A stretch of DNA of 6,329 bases, from the NCBI GenBank assembly GCA_036745245.1, contig DAIOGN010000159.1:1-6329 (forward strand). The letters are read 5' to 3'. Each line of letters starts with the position of its first letter. Position 1 is the stretch's first letter. Source of the DNA: DAIOGN01 sp036745245. GTDB lineage: Bacteria > Zixibacteria > MSB-5A5 > JAUVRN01. The notes under the pieces are model-generated. The model was not told the DNA's origin. It worked only from the letters and a program-made list of their open reading frames with translations, and ran no database searches. Below, one piece after another: positions 1-5,653 of this stretch. Made by a program: the position numbers and the translations under genes.

Positions 1-408
1 CACCCGTCGGCTTGTGGCCGCGAAGTTGTACATGCCGCGCTCCGTGTCCGGAAGCGACGGCCACTCGGAGGGAAAAGCGGGTCAGAAGTTCAGGTCGGGT
101 GCTTACAGGTGAGCAGAGATCTGCACACTGTGCTCCCTGCCTCCGTGACTGCCCGTCGTGCCAGCGATCCAGGCGGCACCGGGAGGGTGGTGGTTTAGCC
201 TTGCCCGCCAGCGCCTTGCGCGTACTCTGGGCCCTATAGCGTAGACAGTACCTATCAGTCCCAGTATTTGGGGCCTGCCGTCGTCGCGAGCTCGTGCACC
301 AAGAACTCCCTCGAGTCCTCCGAGCAGGCTGATTCTAGTTTCTGAAGTTGCCGTGCCCCGGCGGGCCGCGAGTGTTCTAGCCACCGGGACAGCGTGACAC
401 ATCTCCCT

Positions 409-422
409 GTCCGCGCGCGGAC
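409..422. repeat. 14-nt perfect GC palindrome
   Basis: GTCCGCGCGCGGAC reads the same on both strands. Its right half, CGCGGAC, recurs about 10 nt further on at 433-439. It lies about 135 nt before the start of the fibre-like gene, so it could be an operator or leader hairpin. In GC-rich DNA such a palindrome can also arise by chance, and with no loop bases it would make a poor hairpin. No function is claimed. Confidence 0.35.
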
Positions 423-541
423 GCGTGGTTCCCGCGGACGGGCGACAGTGAACCCTGTGCCAAGAGGAGAAGCTCGGTCCAATCACGGCGGGTCGGCCGT
501 GTCCCATTCGAATTCACACACACACCCATAGTCAACCCATT

Positions 542-548
542 GGAGGAG
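542..548 (+). promoter_or_regulatory. Strong ribosome binding site
   Basis: GGAGGAG ends 8 nt before the ATG at 557. It is a strong Shine-Dalgarno match and fixes the start of the fibre-like gene, which is followed directly by a good signal peptide. Confidence 0.85.
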
Positions 549-556
549 TTGTACAG

Positions 557-2713
557 ATGAGACACCTGCTTCGTGTATTCTGCATGGCGGCGAGCTTGGT
601 CCTGGCCACATCGGCGTGGGGCGCGGTTCCGCAGTTGATCAATTTTCAAGGCGTGTTGAACACCCCCGGAGGGACTCCGGTCGCAAATGGCAACTATGCA
701 CTCACCTTCCGAATCTATGATGCGCCTGCGGGCGGCGTTTTGCTTTGGCAGGAGGGTCAGGCCGTCAATACGACGGGCGGCGTGTTCAGTGTACTGCTAG
801 GTTCAATCAATCCCATTCCAGATTCGGCGTTCGGCGATACCGTCCGCTATCTCGGAATCTCAGTTTCACCCGACGCCGAAATGGCTCCTCGCCAGCGCAT
901 CTCGTCGGTGGCCTACGCCCAGCGCGTGGGCTCCCTCATGGGAGCTTCGGGCGGGCTGTCCGTGGAAGAGGGCGACCCGGGTGACACGGCGTTCGTAAGT
1001 CTGCTTGACGAAGGCACACCCGCCATCGACATGGCCTGTCCCGTGCCGCCTCCTGTGGTGGGACCGTGCCCGCCGTGGATCAACGCGACCGTCGGTAACC
1101 CGTCTGCTCCCGTGGGACAGCGGGCGGGCAGGCTTCGCGTACTCGACTGCAACGGGGCTCAGAATTTCGTAGTGAACGGCTGGAGCGGTGACGTTCAGGC
1201 CCGCGGCAAGGCCACTTTCGGGTGGGGTCAGTTCAACGCCGGCTTCTACGGGTTCACGGCCGGAGCGTACAACACGACCGCCGCGAACACCTGGCAGCTG
1301 CAGTTCGATCTCGCGACGGGCAACGTGACGTTCGTGTGGCAGACGATGGTCGCGTCCGGCAGCGTCTGGCTCACCGGCTTCGCCGCGACGGCGCCCAACG
1401 ACGACCTCGGCAGCATCGACATCTCGGCGTCGCTGCCGGGCACGTTCCGCACCGNNNNNNNNNNCAAGATGCCCACCATCCCCGGCGGGTACTGCAACAT
1501 TGCCTCCAACGATTATACCTCCGTGGGCGGCGGCAACGGCAATACGGCCAGCGGCATCTACGGCCATGTCGGCGGCGGTTTCAGCAACCTCGCGAGTGGC
1601 GCCGCATCTACGGTAGGCGGCGGGCAGGGGAACCAGGCCACCATTCAGAGCGCCACCGTTGCAGGAGGCGACTTCAACACCGCGATGGGGAATTTCTCCT
1701 CGGTGGGAGGAGGACACCAGAACGTGGCCGTGCTCGACTTTGCCACCGTGGCCGGCGGCGAAGTCAATCGCGCCAATAACATGTGGGCCTCCATTGGCGG
1801 TGGTCAGAATAACGACGCAAAGGGCCTGATCGCCACGATCGCTGGCGGCCGCAACAATATCGCAGCGGATACGGGTTCCACCGTGGGTGGTGGCATGAAC
1901 CACCAGTCTGTGGGGTTCTTCTCCACGATCGCGGGCGGTAACGGTGACTCGGCCAGCGGGGCCTATTCCACCATCGGCGGCGGGCAGCGCAACATCGCAA
2001 GCGGTACCTGGTCCACCGTGCCCGGGGGCCTGGGCAACATCGCGTCGGGCTCGGGCACGTTCGCCTGCGGCACGGGCGCTCAAGCATTACTTGATTGTTC
2101 ATTTGTCTGGGCCGACTGTTGCGTGGACGCACTGGGCGTGAATCAGCCGTTCTTCAGCCAGAACTTCAATTCGTTCAACGCGCGCGCGACGGGCGGCTTC
2201 TACTTCTCCACCTCGTGCGATATGCCCGGAACACCGATCTCTTCAGGCGTGTCTGTGCCTCCGGGTGGTTCGGCGTGGGTCGCACTGTCCGACAGCACCG
2301 CGAAGCACAGCATCCGTCCTGTGGATGGGATGGAAGTTCTCGAAAAGTTGGAGCAGTTGAACATCCACCGCTGGAAGTACAAGGCCCAGGGCGACGGTGC
2401 CGATCACATCGGACCCATGGCGCAGGACTTCTACCGCTTGTTCCAGGTGGGCGAGGATGACAAACACATCTCCACGCTCGATCCCGATGGCGTCGCGCTC
2501 GCGGCGGCCAAGGCGCTGTACGCGCAGAATCAGTCGCAGCAGGCCGAGATCGAAGTCTTGAAGGCGCAACTGGCGGGCCAGTCAGACCAGATGGGTGCGC
2601 TCAAGGCCCAGATGTCCGCCCTGGAATCAGCCCTTCAGACCTTGCTGGCCCAGGCGCCGCAGGGTGATCTGAAGTGGTCGGCCGTCACGAACGCGGAACA
2701 GACAGGACGCTGA
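557..2713 (+). CDS. Secreted fibre-like protein with 15-residue repeats and S74 chaperone domain
   Basis: This 718-codon gene encodes an exported, probably trimeric surface or extracellular fibre. Residues 1-22 form a signal peptide (hydrophobic stretch FCMAASLVLATSA, likely cleavage after AWG). Residues about 24-123 match the N-terminal domain common in large environmental secreted proteins (PQLINFQG, TFRIYD, MAPRQRISSVAYA). Residues about 125-299 are unassigned and contain a CPVPPPVVGPCPPW segment. Residues 300-303 fall in the 10-N assembly gap. Residues 308-502 are thirteen 15-residue (V/I)(G/A)GGxxN repeats, resembling YadA-type beta-roll heads. Residues about 575-665 are a peptidase S74-type intramolecular chaperone domain, known from phage tail spikes and endosialidases. 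Ser578 and Lys583 have the five-residue spacing of the autoprocessing dyad, and IGPMAQDF (618-625) is the conserved motif. Residues about 655-700 are a Gln/Leu-rich likely coiled coil. Autocleavage before Ser578 would release a 141-residue C-terminus. The start is supported by GGAGGAG and the signal peptide. The protein's ligand and role are unknown. Confidence 0.85.
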   Translation: MRHLLRVFCMAASLVLATSAWGAVPQLINFQGVLNTPGGTPVANGNYALTFRIYDAPAGGVLLWQEGQAVNTTGGVFSVLLGSINPIPDSAFGDTVRYLGISVSPDAEMAPRQRISSVAYAQRVGSLMGASGGLSVEEGDPGDTAFVSLLDEGTPAIDMACPVPPPVVGPCPPWINATVGNPSAPVGQRAGRLRVLDCNGAQNFVVNGWSGDVQARGKATFGWGQFNAGFYGFTAGAYNTTAANTWQLQFDLATGNVTFVWQTMVASGSVWLTGFAATAPNDDLGSIDISASLPGTFRTXXXXKMPTIPGGYCNIASNDYTSVGGGNGNTASGIYGHVGGGFSNLASGAASTVGGGQGNQATIQSATVAGGDFNTAMGNFSSVGGGHQNVAVLDFATVAGGEVNRANNMWASIGGGQNNDAKGLIATIAGGRNNIAADTGSTVGGGMNHQSVGFFSTIAGGNGDSASGAYSTIGGGQRNIASGTWSTVPGGLGNIASGSGTFACGTGAQALLDCSFVWADCCVDALGVNQPFFSQNFNSFNARATGGFYFSTSCDMPGTPISSGVSVPPGGSAWVALSDSTAKHSIRPVDGMEVLEKLEQLNIHRWKYKAQGDGADHIGPMAQDFYRLFQVGEDDKHISTLDPDGVALAAAKALYAQNQSQQAEIEVLKAQLAGQSDQMGALKAQMSALESALQTLLAQAPQGDLKWSAVTNAEQTGR
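1455..1464. other. Assembly gap of 10 Ns inside the fibre-like gene
   Basis: Ten consecutive Ns interrupt the coding sequence after ...GTFRT and before KMPTIPGG. With exactly 10 missing bases the frames on both sides stay in register, giving four unknown residues. If 10 is only a scaffolding placeholder, the true length and number of residues are unknown and the two sides might not belong together. The gap lies 13 nt before the first 45-bp repeat, a likely place for assembly to break. Confidence 0.97.
1478..2062 (+). repeat. Thirteen in-frame 45-bp (15-residue) repeats
   Basis: The array encodes residues 308-502 as 13 units of exactly 15 residues. The consensus is (V/I)-(G/A)-G-G-x-x-N-x-A-x-x-x-x-(S/A)-(T/S), with no insertions or deletions. 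The first and last units start with PGG. From unit 4 to unit 12 the units alternate strictly between GGG and AGG. Hydrophobic, Gly and Asn positions recur as expected for a left-handed beta-roll of the YadA-head kind, although 15 residues per turn is at the long end for that fold. The DNA of the units has diverged, so the array is old at the nucleotide level. The fold is an inference. Confidence 0.9.
2704..2707 (+). promoter_or_regulatory. Ribosome binding site inside the preceding gene
   Basis: AGGA lies 9 nt before the ATG at 2717, within the last codons of the fibre-like gene. It is a moderate match and, with the 3-nt gap between the genes, supports translation of the second gene from the same transcript. 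Confidence 0.55.
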
Positions 2714-2716
2714 CCC

Positions 2717-3259
2717 ATGAAGAAGACCCAACACCTGGCCACGCTGGCGGTGGCCGCAACTTGCGCGCTTTTCGCAAGCGTTAGCTCGGGCTCCGATGAC
2801 CGAGGGGCACCCGTGCACCCGCCCGACGAAGCGGCCACTGCGGAACCGGCCGCAGCGGTCACGATGCCATGGTATTCTCACAACGGTGGTGGAGTCGTGG
2901 GACTGGCCTCGTCCAATTACGGGTTGAACTACTCCATTTCGCAACCTGTGACGGGAAAGGCCGCCTCGGCGTCGTATGGAATGGGCATCGGGTTCTGGTA
3001 CGTCGCGGCTGCGGCGTGCCCGATTGCCATCACCGGTGACATCAATGTGAGCGGAGCGATCACCTCGGCCGACATCATCCTTGAAGTGAACTTTTGCTTC
3101 AAGGGTGGAGCTCCGCCTCAGCCGTGCGTCGCGGCCGGGGACGTGAACTGTACCGGCACGGTCACGTCGGCCGACATCATCTTCCTGGTGAACTTTGTGT
3201 TCAAGGGAGGACCCGCGCCATGTGACGGCTGTACGAGCCCACTGGCGTCGTCGTGCTGA
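2717..3259 (+). CDS. Exported protein with two dockerin-like repeats
   Basis: This 180-residue protein is likely exported. Residues 1-24 have a KK start and a hydrophobic core (LATLAVAATCALFA), followed by a low-complexity Ala/Pro/Asp-rich linker to about residue 48. Residues about 58-95 carry the motif SSNYGLNYSISQPVTG...YGMGIGFWY, which I recognise as a short beta-type segment (N-Y-x-L...GQPx-G...GFWY) common in secreted proteins of environmental bacteria; its function is unknown. Residues 107-131 and 141-165 are two dockerin type I-like repeats. Asp108/Asn110/Ser112/Asp119 and Asp142/Asn144/Thr146/Asp153 are in the Ca-binding loop positions, and each loop is followed by a hydrophobic helix (ADIIFLVNFVFKGG). 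In cellulosomes dockerins bind cohesins, but no cohesin is visible here; many non-cellulosomal dockerin-like modules exist. The gene starts 3 nt after the fibre-like gene, so the two are probably one operon. The C-terminus is Cys-rich (C169, C172, C180). Confidence 0.82.
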   Translation: MKKTQHLATLAVAATCALFASVSSGSDDRGAPVHPPDEAATAEPAAAVTMPWYSHNGGGVVGLASSNYGLNYSISQPVTGKAASASYGMGIGFWYVAAAACPIAITGDINVSGAITSADIILEVNFCFKGGAPPQPCVAAGDVNCTGTVTSADIIFLVNFVFKGGPAPCDGCTSPLASSC

Positions 3260-3285
3260 GCTGGAGTACTGAACCCTGGTAGTGT

Positions 3286-3311
3286 TAAGGGCGGGTGTTT
3301 ACCCGCCCTTA
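3286..3311. terminator. Bidirectional hairpin terminator between convergent genes
   Basis: An 11-bp perfect stem (TAAGGGCGGGT paired with ACCCGCCCTTA) closes a 4-nt loop (GTTT). On the + strand it is followed by TTCATTTCG, a weak T-rich tail, which suits termination after the dockerin-like gene. On the - strand it directly follows the aldo/keto reductase, and that gene's TAA stop lies in the stem. The - strand side lacks a T-tract, so intrinsic termination is less certain in that direction. Confidence 0.8.
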
Positions 3312-4286
3312 TTCATTTCGACTGGCGCGACCCAGCAGATCGAGGTGTTCCGACTCGAGGCGAAGATGCGGCGCGGCCACCAGCTCGGCGAGCTGTTCGC
3401 GGCTGGTGGCGCTCACGATGGGAGCCGTGACGGTGGGCCTGGAGAGCAGCCAGGCCAGCGCCACCGTGGACGGGGCGCATTCGAGCTGCCGGGCCACGTC
3501 TGTGACGGCGTCGAGAATTCTCAGACCCCGTGGATTGAGAAAGTCCTTCACCCGGTTGCCGCGAACGCTCTTCGTAAGGTCGGCCTCGGAGCGGTACTTG
3601 CCGCTGAGAAACCCGCTGCGCAGGGATGAGTAGGTGATCACTCCGAGCCCGTGGGAGAGACACACGGTCTCAAGCGACGCTTCGTAGGCGTCACGGTCGT
3701 ACAGATTGTAGAGCGGCTGGAGGCAGGCGTACGCCGGCAAGCTGTCGCGGCTCGATGCCTCGAGCGCAGTTCGGAGCCTCTCTGAAGTGAAGTTCGAGGC
3801 CCCGATGGCGCGCACCCGGCCCTGTTCAATCAGTTGCGCGTACGCAGACAACGGCTCTTCCACCGGCAGGTCAGGGTCGTCCAGATGCGACTGGTAGAGA
3901 TCGATGTAGTCGGTCTGGAGCCTGTTCAGCGAATCCTCCGCCGCCTGGATGATGTAGTCCCTGGCCAGCCCCTTCCGGCCGTCTCCCATGGCCCAGCCCA
4001 CCTTGGTGGCCAGCACGATCCGATCGCGCTTGCCGGTGCGCTTCAACCAGCGGCCAATGATGGTCTCCGACTCGCCGCCCTGATGCCCAGGCTTCCACAC
4101 CGAGTACACGTTGGCCGTGTCGACGCAGTTGAAGCCCGCGTCCACCCACGCATCGAGAATCTCGAACGATTGTGATTCGTCGATGGTCCAGCCAAACACG
4201 TTGCCGCCCAGCACCAGAGGTGAAATGGACAGGCCCGATGAGCCGAGCGTTCGGTTCTGCATGCGCGTCTCTCGCCCGTCGTTCAT
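3309..4286 (-). CDS. Aldo/keto reductase family oxidoreductase
   Basis: This cytosolic NAD(P)H-dependent reductase of aldehydes or ketones has the AKR (beta/alpha)8 fold. It shows the RTLGSSGLSISPLVLGG opening typical of the family. Counted from the inner ATG, the catalytic tetrad is Asp48 and Tyr53 (DTANVY), Lys87 (ATKVG) and His126 (QSHLDD). It also has the IGASNF segment and a C-terminal cofactor-binding part (SATSREQL). Its length of 317-325 residues is normal. Two starts compete. The ATG at 4286 overlaps the stop of the upstream M16 gene by 4 nt (ATGA) and adds 8 residues, but has no clear ribosome binding site. The ATG at 4262 matches the usual AKR start and has a GAGAG upstream. I chose 4286 because the previous junction in this operon is also a 4-nt overlap. 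The substrate cannot be told from sequence; it resembles the broad YajO/Tas-like group. No export signal is seen, unlike its M16 neighbours. Confidence 0.93.
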   Translation of the reverse strand: MNDGRETRMQNRTLGSSGLSISPLVLGGNVFGWTIDESQSFEILDAWVDAGFNCVDTANVYSVWKPGHQGGESETIIGRWLKRTGKRDRIVLATKVGWAMGDGRKGLARDYIIQAAEDSLNRLQTDYIDLYQSHLDDPDLPVEEPLSAYAQLIEQGRVRAIGASNFTSERLRTALEASSRDSLPAYACLQPLYNLYDRDAYEASLETVCLSHGLGVITYSSLRSGFLSGKYRSEADLTKSVRGNRVKDFLNPRGLRILDAVTDVARQLECAPSTVALAWLLSRPTVTAPIVSATSREQLAELVAAPHLRLESEHLDLLGRASRNE

Positions 4287-5653
4287 TCCGACGAAAAGGG
4301 CACCACTTTCACGGGACCGTACTTCTCCACCTGCGGGAGCACCTCCTCCGCCTTGCCCACCAGCACCAGGCGAAAGTGCTCTCCCGGGAAGTACTTCTGG
4401 GCCACCGTCACGGCGATGGGAGGCTCTACCGCCCGCAGCCGCTCCTGGTAGTCCTCGTAGTACGAACGCTCGAGACCGTTGAGCCACATGGATGCGAACA
4501 CACCGGCCAGGTCATCGTTGGTTTCGAAGTCCAGCGGATACGTTCCCGCGCGGTAGTTGGCACCGTCGGTGAGTTCAGAGTCGGACACGGCCTGTGTCTG
4601 CATCTTCGCCGCCTCGGCCAACACGATGTCGAGCACTTCAGCCACCGTGGCGTTTTTCGTGAACGTGGTGACATACACCACGCCGCCCGGGCGCATGCTG
4701 GTGGAGCGGTAGCTCACGCCATAGCTCAAGCCACGATTCACGCGGATCTCATCCATGAGCCGTGACGCGAACGAGCCTCCGTACACGGTGCGCGCCACTT
4801 CGAGCGCCGGGAAGTCGGCGTGCCCGAGCGGCAGGCCCAGGCTTCCGATGCGGATCTGCGTTTGCGTGGCGTCCTGCTTGTCGTACAGGATCACCTGCCG
4901 GCCCTCGATCGAGGCAAAAGGCGAAACCGCCTGCGAGGCCGTCGCCTTTCCCTTCCACGGGCCCAGATATTTGTTCACCCACTTCTTCACCAGGTCGGCC
5001 TTCACGTCGCCGCACACCACGAGCACGGCATTGTCGGGCGTGTACCTGGAGCGGGCAAACTTCACCACGTCGTCGCGCGTCAGGGCGCTCACCGTGGCGG
5101 CGGTGCCGCCCGTGAAGTGCCCGTACGGGCTGTCCTTGAGGAGGGTCTCCCAGATGGCGTCGTTGGCCACCAGGCTCGGATTCTCACGCCGACTGCCGAG
5201 CTGTCCGAGCACCAGGGACTTCGTCTTGTCGAACTCCTCCGCCGTATAAGAGGACCGAAGCACCAGGTCGGCCAGAATCTCGACGGCCTTCTCTCCCTGG
5301 GCGGTGAGAAACTCGCCCGACAGAGCGGCGGACTCGTAGCCCGCTTCGTTGGTGAGAGTTCCGCCCCCGAAGGCGACGTCTTCGGCGATCTGTTTGGCCG
5401 TGCGGGATTCGGTTCCCCGCAACAGCATGTCGCTGGTGAGAGAGGCCAGTCCCTCTTGTCCGGCGGGATCATATACTGAGCCAGCACGAAACACGAGTTG
5501 CATGGAAAACAGAGGCAGCTCGTGACGCGAGATCACGCGCACGGCGAGTCCGTTCGACAGCGCGAATTCCTGGGCCTTGGGCAGCGCGACTTTGGCTTCG
5601 GCCGGGGCGGTCCCGAGGCTGATCAGGGCTGCAAGTATCGAGAGGCGTTTCAC
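4283..5653 (-). CDS. Exported M16-family peptidase homologue, probably non-catalytic subunit
   Basis: This 456-residue protein belongs to the M16 (pitrilysin/insulinase-like) family. Residues 1-20 form a signal peptide (MKRLSILAAL, cleavage after AEA), so it should act in the periplasm or at the envelope. The N-terminal M16 domain covers about residues 28-215. Where active members have HxxEH, this one reads G68-L-A-S-L-T-S-D-M-L-L-R-G-T81, so the zinc ligands are replaced by Ser71, Ser74 and Asp75 and it should not hydrolyse peptides itself. The C-terminal M16 domain (about 250-435) keeps the RVNRGLSYG segment (Arg307, Tyr311), used by non-catalytic subunits to help hold substrate. The start is GTG, overlapping the TGA of the upstream M16 gene by 4 nt (GTGA), with AAGGAGG 7 nt before it. 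This matches the known arrangement of paired M16 subunits forming one heterodimeric peptidase. The natural substrate is unknown. Confidence 0.93.
   Translation of the reverse strand: MKRLSILAALISLGTAPAEAKVALPKAQEFALSNGLAVRVISRHELPLFSMQLVFRAGSVYDPAGQEGLASLTSDMLLRGTESRTAKQIAEDVAFGGGTLTNEAGYESAALSGEFLTAQGEKAVEILADLVLRSSYTAEEFDKTKSLVLGQLGSRRENPSLVANDAIWETLLKDSPYGHFTGGTAATVSALTRDDVVKFARSRYTPDNAVLVVCGDVKADLVKKWVNKYLGPWKGKATASQAVSPFASIEGRQVILYDKQDATQTQIRIGSLGLPLGHADFPALEVARTVYGGSFASRLMDEIRVNRGLSYGVSYRSTSMRPGGVVYVTTFTKNATVAEVLDIVLAEAAKMQTQAVSDSELTDGANYRAGTYPLDFETNDDLAGVFASMWLNGLERSYYEDYQERLRAVEPPIAVTVAQKYFPGEHFRLVLVGKAEEVLPQVEKYGPVKVVPFSSE

Larger units (their letters stand above)
1..556. other. Upstream region with no convincing gene
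   Basis: This stretch of about 550 bases holds no reading frame I can support. The open frames in it are arginine-, proline- and serine-rich and resemble no family I know. Frame 1 is open from the window edge to a TAG at 196-198, without a start, so the tail of a gene lying to the left cannot be excluded. Visible small features are a 14-nt perfect palindrome at 409-422, a short CA run at 515-525, and the ribosome binding site at 542-548. No pair of -35 and -10 boxes with acceptable spacing was found. A long leader or promoter region for the gene starting at 557 is the simplest reading. Confidence 0.6.

Noticed and set aside
1..198. Frame-1 open stretch from the window edge to TAG at 196, possible tail of an upstream + strand gene
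   Set aside because: It has no recognisable motif, mixed third-base use, and only 65 codons in GC-rich DNA where open frames are common. It is kept as a possibility only.
216..240. TTGCGC ... TATAGC as a promoter
   Set aside because: The spacer is only 13 nt, too short for a normal -35/-10 pair, and the region is GC-rich with no other support.
103..507. 134-codon - strand open frame upstream of the fibre gene
   Set aside because: The product is Arg/Ala/Gly-rich with no domain pattern, no good ribosome binding site was seen, and other open frames overlap it. It looks like a GC-rich shadow.
515..525. CA dinucleotide run
   Set aside because: It has only about five and a half copies, too short to call a functional microsatellite or phase-variable tract, and it lies outside any coding region.
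500..530. tRNA-like T-arm (TTCGAAT) near 507-514
   Set aside because: The flanking bases do not form a T-stem, and no acceptor stem or anticodon arm was found on either strand.
866..2083. 405-codon - strand open frame opposite the fibre gene
   Set aside because: It is the mirror of the repeat-rich real gene, runs through the N gap, and has His/Gly/Ala/Arg-rich composition with no known domain.
2717..2770. Lipoprotein signal (lipobox) in the dockerin-like protein around Cys16
   Set aside because: The residues before the Cys are Ala-Ala-Thr; Thr at -1 and no Leu/Val/Ile at -3 do not fit a lipobox. An ordinary signal peptide is more likely.
4287..4487. N-terminal extension of the aldo/keto reductase frame to 4487
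   Set aside because: The added residues are Gly/Ala/Arg-rich, unlike any AKR start, and lie wholly inside the M16 gene on the same strand. The family-like sequence begins at 4262-4286.
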